Shown here piece after piece: positions 19,085 through 28,815 of a stretch of 41,047 bases of DNA. The notes under the pieces are model-generated. The model saw only the letters and a list, made by a program, of their open reading frames with translations. It was not told the origin of the DNA and did no database searches. A program made the translations under genes and the position numbers. Location of the stretch: assembly GCA_964424455.1 (NCBI GenBank), contig CAYRJA010000016.1:1-41047 (forward strand), in the 5' to 3' direction. This DNA comes from CAYRJA01 sp964424455. Its GTDB lineage: Bacteria; Bacteroidota; Bacteroidia; Chitinophagales; UBA10324. Position 1 is the stretch's first letter. Every line of letters starts with the position of its first letter.

Positions 19085-19157
19085 AGCGGGAAACGGGACT
19101 CGGACCCGCGACCCTCAGCTTGGGAAGCTGATGCTCTACCAACTGAGCTACTCCCGC
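19085..19157 (-). tRNA. tRNA-Gly (anticodon CCC)
   Basis: On the minus strand GCGGGAG (19157-19151) pairs with TTCCCGC (19092-19086). The D-arm is AGCTCAGTTGGTAGAGC, the anticodon stem-loop is TCAGC-TTCCCAA-GCTGA with anticodon CCC, the T-loop is GGTCCGAGTC, and U73 is at 19085 as usual for glycine tRNAs. The full CCA end is not encoded. Confidence 0.95.
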
Positions 19158-19172
19158 TTGGTTAATTCTCTA

Positions 19173-20075
19173 TCAGGCAGTAATCATTTTTCTGAATCGT
19201 GAAGCTACAATTAATTCTTTCGAGCCGGCAATGTATTCATAAAATCCTTTACTGCTTTTTACTCCCAAATGTCCTGCTGTAACCATATTCACCAGCAGCG
19301 GGCAAGGAGCATATTTAGGATTGCCGAATCCATCCTGGAGTACTCTCAAAATGGATAAGCAAACATCCAAACCTATAAAGTCAGCTAATTGCAGTGGTCC
19401 CATCGGATGAGCCATTCCTAATTTCATCACTGTATCAATTTCTTCCACTCCGGCAACTCCTTCATACAAAGAATAGACAGCTTCGTTAATCATAGGCATC
19501 AGTATCCGGTTGGCAATAAAACCGGGATAGTCGTTTACTTCAACCGGCACTTTGTTCAGTTGCTTTGATAAACTGAGAATGATTTCTGTTACAGTATCGG
19601 ATGTGGAATATCCGCGAATCACTTCAATCAGTTTCATTACAGGAACAGGATTCATAAAATGCATTCCTATCACTTTGTCCGGTCGCTTAGTAACAGATGC
19701 TATTTTTGTAATTGAAATAGAAGAGGTGTTAGAGGCAAGTATGGTTTCGGTAGTACAAACCTCATCTAACTGTTTAAAAATTTTCAACTTCAAATCTATA
19801 TTTTCAGTAGTGGCTTCAACAACCAAATCTGCATTTGCCGCACCGGATTCTACAGATGTATGAGTGGTTAAATTAGCCAGAGCTTCTTTTTTATTTTGCT
19901 CAGTGATGGCTCCTTTTGAAACCTGCCGGTCAAGATTTTTAGTGATTGTATTTATTGCCTTCTCCAAAGCTGGTGCAGAAACATCAACGAGATTGACATT
20001 AAATCCGTGTGTGGCAAAAACATGAGCAATGCCGTTTCCCATAGTACCTGCTCCGATTACTGTAATGTTTTTCAT
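19173..20075 (-). CDS. hbd: 3-hydroxybutyryl-CoA dehydrogenase
   Basis: This 300-aa enzyme oxidises (S)-3-hydroxybutyryl-CoA to acetoacetyl-CoA with NAD(P), or the reverse, in short-chain fatty acid metabolism. The Rossmann motif GAGTMGNG is at residues 8-15. The catalytic pair is H139 (GMHFMNP) and E151 (LIEVIRG), twelve residues apart as in the family, and the SNTSS motif is near 115-119. The C-terminal helical domain contains YPGFIANRIL and GPLQLADFIGLD. Its length is typical of the bacterial single-function enzyme, not the long FadB fusion. It starts 16 bases after the M1 peptidase gene, so it probably shares that transcript. The name paaH would fit equally well. Confidence 0.93.
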   Translation of the reverse strand: MKNITVIGAGTMGNGIAHVFATHGFNVNLVDVSAPALEKAINTITKNLDRQVSKGAITEQNKKEALANLTTHTSVESGAANADLVVEATTENIDLKLKIFKQLDEVCTTETILASNTSSISITKIASVTKRPDKVIGMHFMNPVPVMKLIEVIRGYSTSDTVTEIILSLSKQLNKVPVEVNDYPGFIANRILMPMINEAVYSLYEGVAGVEEIDTVMKLGMAHPMGPLQLADFIGLDVCLSILRVLQDGFGNPKYAPCPLLVNMVTAGHLGVKSSKGFYEYIAGSKELIVASRFRKMITA

Positions 20076-20091
20076 TTAAGTTCTAAATTTA

Positions 20092-22599
20092 TTATTCTAT
20101 TACTAATAGTTTTTTTACAATTGAAACATTTCGTCCGTCTGAAATTTTTACCATAAACAAATTTGTGCCAAATGTTCCTATATTAATTCTTCTGTGCAAA
20201 TGACCTTTGTAAAGTTTTGTGCTGTAAACACTTTGACCATTGATATTGAAAATTTCAAGATTGCAATCTTCCTTTAGCCAGCCGTCGAGAATAAAATCCT
20301 CCTTTGCCGGATTAGGGTACAAGGAAATATCATTTTGGTTAGAAATAATATTTCGTGATGAAGCATAAAGGTGACAAGTGTCGGGCGTTACCATGAACAG
20401 TGAATCCACTTTATTATATTGATAAATACCGAGTGTATATTCTCCTTTCTTCAGATGGTTGATAGTAAAGGTGCCTTTCTTGTCTGTTTTAATTCCACCC
20501 GCAACTGTAACATCATTTTCTATAGTCCAGTCAGATGAGAATGATGGGCGATATAATACTACCAGGCTGTCTTCGGAATTTGTAACAAGATAATTATCAA
20601 GATAATAAGAACCACCGCTGGTAGGAAGGAAAGGAGTAGATCCATTAAAATCAATATCAGCGCTGGCATCAAATCCTGCTGGGATAATTCCATCTACTTT
20701 CCAATAGCGTTGCTGGGAGATGTGTAAGTTTTTTATCCGGTGTTTGAATGTGTCAGGAGCAGCAAAGTTGTGTTCGATTCTCAGAAAAGCCGAGTCACTG
20801 ATACTTTTTACTTTCACTTTCATTTTTCCATAAGTGAAATTGAAGGTGCCGGTATTCTTAATCGTCATGTAGTTATCAGTAATGGCATCAGAAATTTTTT
20901 CTTTTAAATCAAGACAGGCAAAGGAGGGATTAAATGACAGTGAAGTGGTATAAATGGTGCAAGGTCCGCTAACGACTACTTTTTCTGTTACAGTGTTCCA
21001 TTGGTTATCCATAAAAGTAATATCAATAGGCACATTGTTGTAATAATGTGGAGCGTAATTCAGTTTCTGACGAATATCAACTGTAACACTAAAATCAGCG
21101 CCGCTTTGTTCTACTGTAAATGTATCAATTGAAAACTGAGCAAAGCCCGGGGAAAAGACCCAATCATCAAAAAAATCAGTAAGGTCTATGCCTGAACAAT
21201 TGGTCAGATAATCACGGAAGGAATAACTGCTTTGGTCAGAATAAGCATTGTCCGTAAGATAATTTTCCAGACAAGAGAAAAATTTATCGTCCTCATCGAA
21301 ATATCCTCTGAGTGTATGCGCTACATCTGCACCGTTTGTGTAGGTGGTTTTTCCATAAGTAATAGTCTGCGGAATCGGATATAGCGGAATATATCCACCA
21401 TCGAAAATATGTGTACAACGAAGAACCTGCTCATGATTTGCCGCCACTTCGGAAGTGTAACGAGTTTTTCCATACAACTCCCCTAAAAAGATTTTTTCTG
21501 AGTAGGTAGCCCATCCTTCTTTCAGCCAATAGTCTTCTGCTGAATGTGGCGTTACCTGATTGCCAAACCAGTGATGAGCCAGTTCGTGAGCCATCAAACT
21601 TTCATAAGCAGTAGTGCCTGTTACAGCTGTAATGGGATAAATGATATTAGTGGAATGTTCCATCGCCACCATACTTTGCGGCACCATCGTATAACCCACT
21701 TTGTTCCAGCGGTAAGGTCCATAATGCTTTTCAAATAAGTTAAAAGCATCCGGCAGATGAACAAACGATTTCTTAACATTGGTAGTATCGCCTGCTAATG
21801 CGCTAAGCATAACAGGTACAGCTCCATTTTTCCCATTAATTGTAAAATGAACAGGTGCATAAGCGCCCACAGCTATACAGGATAAATAGGATGGAATAGT
21901 TTCTTTAATAGACCAGTTCCATGTTATAGTACTGTCATCATTGCGAGTTGAATCTGAAAATTCACCATCACATACTGCCATTTTGTTTGATGAAGTAGTG
22001 ATGTGATAATCATAAGTGGCTCTTTCTACAAAATTATCGAAACAGGGGTACCATGATCTGCCGAACATGTGAGGGTAATAATTAGCGCCAACTCCAATAT
22101 TGAAAGCTATACCATTCTGAAAATAAAAACCGCCAAAGCTGAAAGCATCAGAAACCGGCTTGCCGTGATAGTAAACTGTAACAGCGCCTGAATCACCGGA
22201 CTGCAATGAGTGAAGCAGATTAATATGAAGCGTTACCTGATCGGTATAAGAGTAGGAGAGGAGCGTATCATTTTGTTTAATGGAATCAATACTAAATTTT
22301 AATAAATCAAGAAGAAGAACATTAATATCATTCATTTTTGATTTGAAATGCACTCTGCAATTACCGCGAATAGTATCTGTGGTGAAATCTGTTACAGTAA
22401 GAGAAACATCGAAATGTAGAATATCAATTGTATCGCTGCGCAGAATAGTTGCTCTTGAAATGGCCGGTAATTTAATACTGTCTTTTGCAGCATTGTGAAT
22501 CATCATGTATTCAGGAATTTCGCCTGTATAAATAATGGGCTGTGCTTTCAGAAGTGTAACAGACAAAAAGAATACAGAGAGTAGAGCTACAAAACGCAT
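20092..22599 (-). CDS. Secreted M1-family aminopeptidase-like zinc peptidase with T9SS sorting domain
   Basis: I prefer the ATG at 22599 (835 aa) because it places a normal signal peptide, MRFVALLSVFFLSVTLLKAQ, at the N-terminus; the frame is open to another ATG at 22626. After an N-terminal beta domain the gluzincin motif HELAH lies at residues 338-342 with the third zinc ligand E361 (WLKEGWATY) 19 residues later, as in M1 peptidases. The substrate-binding motif usually written GxMEN is VAMEH here. A carboxypeptidase-regulatory-like or Ig segment and a type A T9SS sorting domain follow (YPNPAKEDFIL, ending in KKLLVIE), so it should be exported and attached to or released from the cell surface. 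It lies between panB and hbd on one strand. It probably degrades peptides for nutrition; its specificity is unknown. Confidence 0.9.
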   Translation of the reverse strand: MRFVALLSVFFLSVTLLKAQPIIYTGEIPEYMMIHNAAKDSIKLPAISRATILRSDTIDILHFDVSLTVTDFTTDTIRGNCRVHFKSKMNDINVLLLDLLKFSIDSIKQNDTLLSYSYTDQVTLHINLLHSLQSGDSGAVTVYYHGKPVSDAFSFGGFYFQNGIAFNIGVGANYYPHMFGRSWYPCFDNFVERATYDYHITTSSNKMAVCDGEFSDSTRNDDSTITWNWSIKETIPSYLSCIAVGAYAPVHFTINGKNGAVPVMLSALAGDTTNVKKSFVHLPDAFNLFEKHYGPYRWNKVGYTMVPQSMVAMEHSTNIIYPITAVTGTTAYESLMAHELAHHWFGNQVTPHSAEDYWLKEGWATYSEKIFLGELYGKTRYTSEVAANHEQVLRCTHIFDGGYIPLYPIPQTITYGKTTYTNGADVAHTLRGYFDEDDKFFSCLENYLTDNAYSDQSSYSFRDYLTNCSGIDLTDFFDDWVFSPGFAQFSIDTFTVEQSGADFSVTVDIRQKLNYAPHYYNNVPIDITFMDNQWNTVTEKVVVSGPCTIYTTSLSFNPSFACLDLKEKISDAITDNYMTIKNTGTFNFTYGKMKVKVKSISDSAFLRIEHNFAAPDTFKHRIKNLHISQQRYWKVDGIIPAGFDASADIDFNGSTPFLPTSGGSYYLDNYLVTNSEDSLVVLYRPSFSSDWTIENDVTVAGGIKTDKKGTFTINHLKKGEYTLGIYQYNKVDSLFMVTPDTCHLYASSRNIISNQNDISLYPNPAKEDFILDGWLKEDCNLEIFNINGQSVYSTKLYKGHLHRRINIGTFGTNLFMVKISDGRNVSIVKKLLVIE

Positions 22600-22649
22600 T
22601 GGTAGAATTTTAAAGATGCTGAGCACTGATGATGAGAAACCGGCAAAGA

Positions 22650-23465
22650 TTAATACTGCTCATTTTCATTTGGGAAATCTTTACTTTTAACATCCTCTAC
22701 ATAATGCTCTATTGCTGATTTTATTTCATCATATAAATTAAGATAACGGCGCAGAAAGCGTGGCTTGAATTCTTTATTTATGCCGAGCATATCATGAATC
22801 ACTAAAACCTGACCATCTACATTTCCACCGGCGCCAATTCCGATAATAGGAATTTTTACTGACTTGGCTACTTCTGTTGCAAGCTGAGCAGGAATTTTTT
22901 CAAGAACAATTGCAAAACAACCGGCTTCTTCCAGAGTTTTTGCATCGGACAATAATTTTTCAGCTTCTTGCTTCTCAGTAGCTCTTACCACATAAGTACC
23001 GAACTTATAAATAGATTGTGGAGTCAGACCCAGATGCCCCATTACCGGTACACCTGCAGAAATTATTCTTTCCACTGATTCTTTAACCTCTTTTCCTCCT
23101 TCTAATTTTACTCCATGTGCACCGGATTCTTTCATAATCCGGATAGCAGAATTAAGCGCTTCTTTTGAGTTTCCCTGATAAGAGCCAAAAGGTAAATCCA
23201 CAACAATCAACGCCCTGCTGACTGCACGAACCACTGATGATGCATGGTAAATCATCTGATCGAGCGTAATCGGCAAAGTGGTTTCATGCCCCGCCATTAC
23301 GTTACTTGCCGAATCGCCCACAAGAATTACATCAATGCCGCTGTCATCCACAATTTTTGCAAGAGAGTAATCGTAAGAAGTGAGCATGGAAATACGCACT
23401 CCTGCTTCCTTCATCTCCTGTAAAGTGTTTGTAGTTATCTTTTTAGCTTTCGCAAAGTCTGTCAT
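22650..23465 (-). CDS. panB: 3-methyl-2-oxobutanoate hydroxymethyltransferase (ketopantoate hydroxymethyltransferase)
   Basis: This 271-aa enzyme catalyses the first committed step of pantothenate (vitamin B5) synthesis, adding a hydroxymethyl group from 5,10-methylene-tetrahydrofolate to 2-oxoisovalerate. Metal-binding D51 (LVGDSASN), D90 (VVDLPFGSY) and E122 (KLEGG) and catalytic E189 (LEKIP) all fit the E. coli PanB pattern, as do TSYDYSLA and IGIGAG. The length is normal. It is the first gene of a minus-strand row (panB, M1 peptidase, hbd), with a -7 box at 23485-23492. No panC or panD is seen nearby. Confidence 0.96.
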   Translation of the reverse strand: MTDFAKAKKITTNTLQEMKEAGVRISMLTSYDYSLAKIVDDSGIDVILVGDSASNVMAGHETTLPITLDQMIYHASSVVRAVSRALIVVDLPFGSYQGNSKEALNSAIRIMKESGAHGVKLEGGKEVKESVERIISAGVPVMGHLGLTPQSIYKFGTYVVRATEKQEAEKLLSDAKTLEEAGCFAIVLEKIPAQLATEVAKSVKIPIIGIGAGGNVDGQVLVIHDMLGINKEFKPRFLRRYLNLYDEIKSAIEHYVEDVKSKDFPNENEQY

Positions 23466-23484
23466 AAAATTGTCTTTGTTTCGT

Positions 23485-23492
23485 CAAACATA
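23485..23492 (-). promoter_or_regulatory. -7 box (TATGTTTG) of panB
   Basis: The minus-strand sequence TATGTTTG fits TAnnTTTG and lies 19 bases before the panB ATG. The divergent box at 23525-23532 serves the neighbouring lipoprotein gene. Confidence 0.5.
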
Positions 23493-23524
23493 ATCATAAT
23501 CCTCGATTTGTGAGTTGCGTTTTT

Positions 23525-23532
23525 TACTTTTG
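23525..23532 (+). promoter_or_regulatory. -7 box (TACTTTTG) of the DUF4249-like gene
   Basis: TACTTTTG is followed by CTGCA and the ATG at 23538. The spacing of 5 bases suggests a leaderless or near-leaderless transcript. Confidence 0.55.
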
Positions 23533-23537
23533 CTGCA

Positions 23538-24563
23538 ATGAAAAGAATCATTCTGTTCTTAGTTGTTTTTTCGGCATTATTTTATTCCTGCTCTACTGAT
23601 TTTAATTTGGTATCTGATTGGAAGGATATTACAATTGTCTATGGCATTTTGGATAAAGGCGATGATACTACTTTCATAAAAATATCAAAAGCGTTTCTTG
23701 ATCCTAAAACGAATGCTTTATCCATAGCTAAAATCCCTGATTCACTTTACTACAAACATCTGACTGTTCAGTTGAAAGAACTCGATAACACTTTTGCCCA
23801 AACTGTTACATTAGAAAGGGTGGATGGTAATAAAATTGGTCATATAAAAGAAGATGGAACCTTTGCCACTGCCGACAATATCCTCTACATTACTTCAATT
23901 CCTCTGAATTCTGACCGTGTTTACAAACTGACTATTTCTGACAGTGATAATGGAAAATCAGTTGAAGCCACCACTCGTGTGATAGGCAGCATAAGCATTG
24001 CAGCGCCAACAACAGGGCAGAAAATCAGCATGTTGCCCGGAAGAAATTTTCTTGCCCGATGGAAAACTGCCAACAACGGAAAGGTTTACAGCATTAAGCT
24101 GACTTTCAGTTTTAAAGAATACGATGAGTTCACCAATACACTGCTGCGCGATACCTCTGTGAACTGGACAGTAGTGAACCAGATAATTGCCGGAAGAGCA
24201 ACAGGGGGAGAAGATATGAGCTATAGTATTTCAGGAACAGATTTTTTTAATTTTCTGAAATCATCTATTCCCGTTAATTCTAATGTTTACAGAGTAGCCG
24301 GGGAAATTAAATTAACTGTTACAGCAGGTGGTGAAGAATATTACACTTACACTCAAGTTGCCAAGGCGCACAACGGGCTGACATCAGGGCAAGTTTTATC
24401 TGACTATACCAATGTAAATAACGGAATGGGATTATTTTCCTCCCGGTCTGTTCAGGTACACGATAAAATTACTCTCCAGAATATTACCATTGATTCACTC
24501 GCCTGCGGACTAATGACAAAGAATCTGAATTTCAGAAATGCAAGCGGAGTAAATTGTCCGTAG
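23538..24563 (+). CDS. DUF4249-like lipoprotein
   Basis: This 341-aa protein begins with a lipoprotein signal (MKRIILFLVVFSALFYSC, lipid-modified C18). The mature part opens with the DUF4249-like phrase VVYGILDK-type (here ITIVYGILDKGDDTTFIKISKAFL split over residues 32-55), followed by beta-rich segments including a Y-x-L-T-I-S-D-x-x-x-G-K line near 140. DUF4249 proteins are Bacteroidota envelope lipoproteins often found with TonB-dependent receptors; their function is not established and no receptor gene is adjacent here. It stands as a single gene diverging from panB and converging on the M4 peptidase gene across a nested inverted repeat. Confidence 0.75.
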   Translation: MKRIILFLVVFSALFYSCSTDFNLVSDWKDITIVYGILDKGDDTTFIKISKAFLDPKTNALSIAKIPDSLYYKHLTVQLKELDNTFAQTVTLERVDGNKIGHIKEDGTFATADNILYITSIPLNSDRVYKLTISDSDNGKSVEATTRVIGSISIAAPTTGQKISMLPGRNFLARWKTANNGKVYSIKLTFSFKEYDEFTNTLLRDTSVNWTVVNQIIAGRATGGEDMSYSISGTDFFNFLKSSIPVNSNVYRVAGEIKLTVTAGGEEYYTYTQVAKAHNGLTSGQVLSDYTNVNNGMGLFSSRSVQVHDKITLQNITIDSLACGLMTKNLNFRNASGVNCP

Positions 24564-24595
24564 CAGGATGATTATTCTTTTGGTCTTGTCTATTT

Positions 24596-24750
24596 TTTCC
24601 TCTCCCGCAGGGTTAATTCCCGCGATGCCTTTTTGCTTTGGGGAATAACCCTGCGGTAATCAATACGAGTATGGTAATCAACCGGAAACACTACTGTCTC
24701 GTCCTAAAATAAGTTTACAGGTAAAATGATTAACCCTGCGGGAGAGGAAA
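24596..24750. repeat. Nested inverted repeat with three copies of CCGCAGGGTTA
   Basis: The arm at 24596-24617 is an exact 22-base reverse complement of 24729-24750. The same left arm also pairs with 24640-24656 (GGGGAATAACCCTGCGG) through CCGCAGGGTTAATTCCC, with a one-base bulge. Two mutually exclusive hairpins are therefore possible, a short one and a long one enclosing about 110 bases. It sits between convergent genes, 33 bases after one stop and 21 bases beyond the other. There is no clean T-run after the stems, so it may be a repeat element or an unusual bidirectional terminator. Confidence 0.8.
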
Positions 24751-24770
24751 TTATCTCCTTGAAGATTTAA

Positions 24771-27700
24771 CTATTCAGATTTAATTACCTTGATTATTTG
24801 TTCACTTTCTCCGAACCTTATAACTAAGTAATACATGCCTGATGGGAGAGATGAAGTGTTCAGTTCAAACGATTTTTCTGAGTTCTGCTTTATAGTGAAA
24901 TGTACTTGCTGTCCAAGAACATTCAGCAGTTGAATAGAATAATCAACCGGTAATAGTTGATAACTGTTAATCATCAGTCTGTCTGAATACGGATTGGGAT
25001 AAACGCTTATTTTCCCATCTTGCGAACATGTTGACATTCCTGTTGCAAGCCGGATAGTTTGCGAAATAGTGTCACAGCATCCATCGTTACACGCAGTAAG
25101 TGTTACAACATAAGGATTGTTGTCGAAATAGGAATGAACCGGATTGGTGGAGATGTCAGGTAAAGAGCCGTCACCGAAGTCCCATGAATAATTACTTGCA
25201 CCTATGGAAGTATTGTTGAAAGTAGCATCGCTTCCTGAATTCAAGTAACCAAAAGATGCAACCGGAGGATTTGTTTGTCTGATAATAACTGCATCCGAAG
25301 TATCAGGGCAACTTCCTGAAAGAGTTTGAATAATACTATAATCACCTGGAGTACTCACGGTAATACTTTTGGTCGTTTCACCATTAGACCATTTATAGGT
25401 ATTGCCGCCACCCATTGCTGTAAGTGTTACAGAATCTCCCGGGCATAATGAAACAGTACCTAAAGGTTCAATAGCAGCATCCACATTGCCGATATAGGCA
25501 TTTACAGCCACGCGTTTGCTGACACAGGCATACGGTTGCAATTTCCAGTTGTAGAAATAATAGTAATAACCCTGATTATCGTTGCCGGCATTAGAGCCGG
25601 TGATAGAGATGTATCCGGGTGTGATATATGGGAAGGTTGCTCCTCCGTTATTTCTGAAAAGATTAGAGGGTCCTTTTATAGCCATTTGATAACCTGTACC
25701 AGGCACTAAATCCCAGTTTAGTGTGATAGTTGATTTTACCGGCGAATAAGTTCCTCCGGCAATATTGATAGTCGTGTCCTTAATAGGCACTCCGGAAGAG
25801 GTACGCCATTCAATAGTTCTTGTAGTAGTACCATAAGCGTAAACATCCATGCTTACTAATTTGACTGCCTGATACACATCAAAATAAATGTACCTGTTGG
25901 CTAACCCATTATCGAAATTGCTGCCGCTGCCTGAGTTAGAGGGTTTGCCACCGCTTTGCAGCGGATCTTGTAAAACACTTTCAACATAATAGGTTTTTGA
26001 ATTGTTGAGTGAAGGAGTAGTATAGGTAGCGCCTGTATTGATAACAGTGCCTCCGGAAGGATTGTTATACCAGTTTAGTGTACCGGCGCCTGATGCATGA
26101 AGTGTTACAGAGGACGGAACAGTACAACTTGTTGCATTGGTAGTGGTTGGCGCTGTTGGTCTGTTAATGGTAATATAATCTACTTTCCGGACAGAGTCTT
26201 TCCCTTTGGTATTATAAGCGACTAACTTTACACTATATGTACCGTTCTTGTTGTATGTGTGAACGGGATTTTGAGAAGTGGAAGCAGTTCCATCACCAAA
26301 ATCCCAATTCCACTTATTGGGAGTAAAAATGGTCAGGTCGCGGAATGAAATTGTTCCGGAACAGGACTGGTCAAAATCGGTTGTAAAATTGGCAGAAGGA
26401 GGAACCTGGAGACATTCCCATGTCATTTCAAATCCGAGTGAATCTGCTGCGGGGTCAGATTTTAACCTGATAGTCGCAGACGAACCTTTGGTATAAATGA
26501 TTCCGCCATTGGGCAACTGAGTTCCGGTAAATCTTCCTATAAGAGGGCTGTTTGAATCAGGTCCATCATATATATACAGAAAATCATACTGGTCTTCCAT
26601 TTTAAAGGCATTGAATGTTAGTTTTAACCCATTTGCATTAGGCGGAGAAACAGTTATCCATGCATCACTGTTATCTCTGTAATTTCCATTGGGTCCCCCA
26701 TTATCATACAGAGTTCCTGTGCAAGAAGTTTGTTTTAGTCCACCACCATTTGGCGGTAACATAATAGCACATGGGATAGTGGGACTGATTGTAATAATAT
26801 TTGTTTTGGTAATGGAATCAGCGCCGCATCCGCCTGTTACAACAAGCTTAACTGTGAATTTTCCTGTATCATAATAAACATGCGATGGACTTGCTGCATT
26901 GCTTGTGGTTTTATCTCCAAAATACCATTTAAAGGAAGATCCATTTGAACTCATATTCTGGAATATTACACTAACTGGGGCTGTACATGCTGTTACAGGT
27001 GTAGCAGAAAAATCGGCTGTTACAATAGCACTGTATGCGGCACCGATACCCACCGCCCGCCATGCATTTGTAACCGTTTCTACTTCAGGGGTACAGGCAC
27101 CGTATAAATCAATGGTTGCCTGAATGGTATATAGTCTTGCATCCGCATACTGAGAAGTAGATGTCAAATAAACAGACCATGCACGGTATAAAATTTTTGC
27201 AGCTTTATTCATTGTAATACCGGTTATATTGTAAGATGCTCCTTTATCATTTGTTCCCGAGCCACCCATTGAAACCAAATAGAACCAGTAGTTCAGCACA
27301 CCGCTATTGGTATGCACTCCTCCATTGTCTGCACNNNNNNNNNNTCTGCACTGCCGGCATACCAGTATGTTCCTTTATAAGTATTAGGCTGTCCGTAATT
27401 CTTCGGTTTGGATAAACTCCTGAAAGGAGTTCCAATGGCTTCAGCAATTGTCCAGTTGGCTTGTGAACCGGCTCCATAAAATTCAACAGCAGTTCCCATA
27501 CAATCACTAAATCCCTCATTCAGCGCACCGGGCTCATTGGAATAATTGAGATTGCATGTGTATTCTGTTACACCATGAGATATTTCATGTCCTGTAATGN
27601 NNNNNNNNNATCGCCATCGCCATAAGTCATTCGTGAACCATCCCAAAATGCATTTACATAAGAAGTGCTGTAATGAACATAACTTTTCAGTTTCATGCCT

Positions 27701-28662
27701 GTATTATTCACACTGTTACGGTTATGAATCAACTTGTAATAATCATAAGTCATTTCTGCGCCATAGTGAGCGTCAGTGGCATACTGGTCTTTAGCTGTAT
27801 TTACGTTATTCCAGTAGTTGTCTGTATCAGTAAAGTCAACAGCAGAAGCATAGCTTGTTCCTTGTTTCAGATTATAGGTTTCAATTCCGCCGCCTCTTCC
27901 TGTTTCCCGAAGACGGTACCCGCCCGCATAACTGTCGGTAATTATAGTCTTTGTACCAAGATAAGCTGTAACAGCAGTTGCCGGAACATCTGCTTCCCAT
28001 ATTCTGTTGAGAGAATGAATTACTTCACCTGTAACAGCATCCACAAAAACATATTCGCGCTTTAGCGGCTTTTCAGCATATACATCAAACCGCCAACACA
28101 AACGGTAACGGTTACTTGTATATTCTCCGTCAACCGGTGCAAACCATAATTCACCTTTCGGGTAATATGTTGCCATCACATCTTCTTCTTCATGTTTCAA
28201 CTGATTTTCCATGAATTTTTCCTGCCACCGGTAAACATCTGCTTTCATAAAGTTCAAAGCCAGTCCGAGAGAAGCAGATTCAGAAAGTGAAGGTGTAACA
28301 GGGCAGGAGAGGTTCGGATAAATATTGCCGTTGCATGAAATTATTTTACCATTTTTTACATGCACTAACCACATGGTTCCCTGAACAGGCAGCCCGTTCC
28401 AGTTTTGTTGATAGCGGTAAGTGGTAACCCCCAGCTCATCAGTATTCACATCTAATACTGAAAGTGAAAATTTTTCGTTTGTATGAAAGATAGCATACAT
28501 CCACTTGTTCAATCCGGTTAGAGGAATTTCTTCACCCTCTCTGAAACTTACAAAAGTGTTTACATCATCATCGTTTGGTTTTGTATTTAACACAGAGTTG
28601 GCAAATGAAAAATTGCAAACTATAAAAAGAGTGATAATCAGCGTAAAGGAAGGTTTCCTCAT
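24771..28662 (-). CDS. Secreted M4-family (thermolysin-like) metallopeptidase with CUB, PKD and T9SS sorting domains, interrupted by two assembly gaps
   Basis: One gene is broken into three frames by N runs at 27600-27609 and 27335-27344. Domains in order are a signal peptide (ending near FANS), an FTP/PepSY propeptide to about residue 200, and the M4 domain: SRMTYGDGD to residue 351, then HEISH with NEGFSD supplying the third zinc ligand 20 residues after the second His, then DNGGVHTNSG as in thermolysin. PKD (FKWYFGDKT), CUB (LYIYDGPD), PKD (WNWDFGDG), Ig-like and PKD (YSWDFGDGS) modules follow. A T9SS type A sorting domain (ISVYPNPYSDRL to KVIKSE) ends the protein. All zinc and catalytic residues are present, so the peptidase should be active outside the cell. 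Joining the pieces (overlap of 7 at one gap, about 35 missing bases at the other) gives about 1299 aa. Confidence 0.9.
27335..27344. other. Assembly gap (10 N) that is probably false
   Basis: TCTGCAC stands immediately on both sides, at 27328-27334 and 27345-27351. Collapsing the two copies and removing the Ns restores one frame that reads WYAGSADNGGVHTNSG, exactly the M4-family pattern. The flanking contigs therefore seem to overlap by 7 bases. Confidence 0.8.
27600..27609. other. Assembly gap (10 N) with missing coding sequence
   Basis: The flanks encode GDGD and ITGHE. In thermolysin 12 residues separate these points, and the frames on both sides require a true gap of 3n+2 bases, so about 35 bases are missing and the figure of 10 is arbitrary. 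Confidence 0.75.
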
Positions 28663-28815
28663 TGAAAAAATTGGCGTTTGTTTTATAGTAAAAAAATTAC
28701 AAGTGAGTGGCTAATTTATCATTTTTTTCATTCACTGATTTACCCTGTAAAGAATTATTAATAACAGAATATTACCAATAACCGGAGCAGATTTATCTTT
28801 ACCAAAATTTTGCTT

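Noticed and set aside
24771..28662. M4 peptidase as a frameshifted pseudogene
   Set aside because: Both frame changes coincide with N runs. One is resolved by a 7-base overlap, and the other is explained by a missing segment of the length expected from thermolysin.
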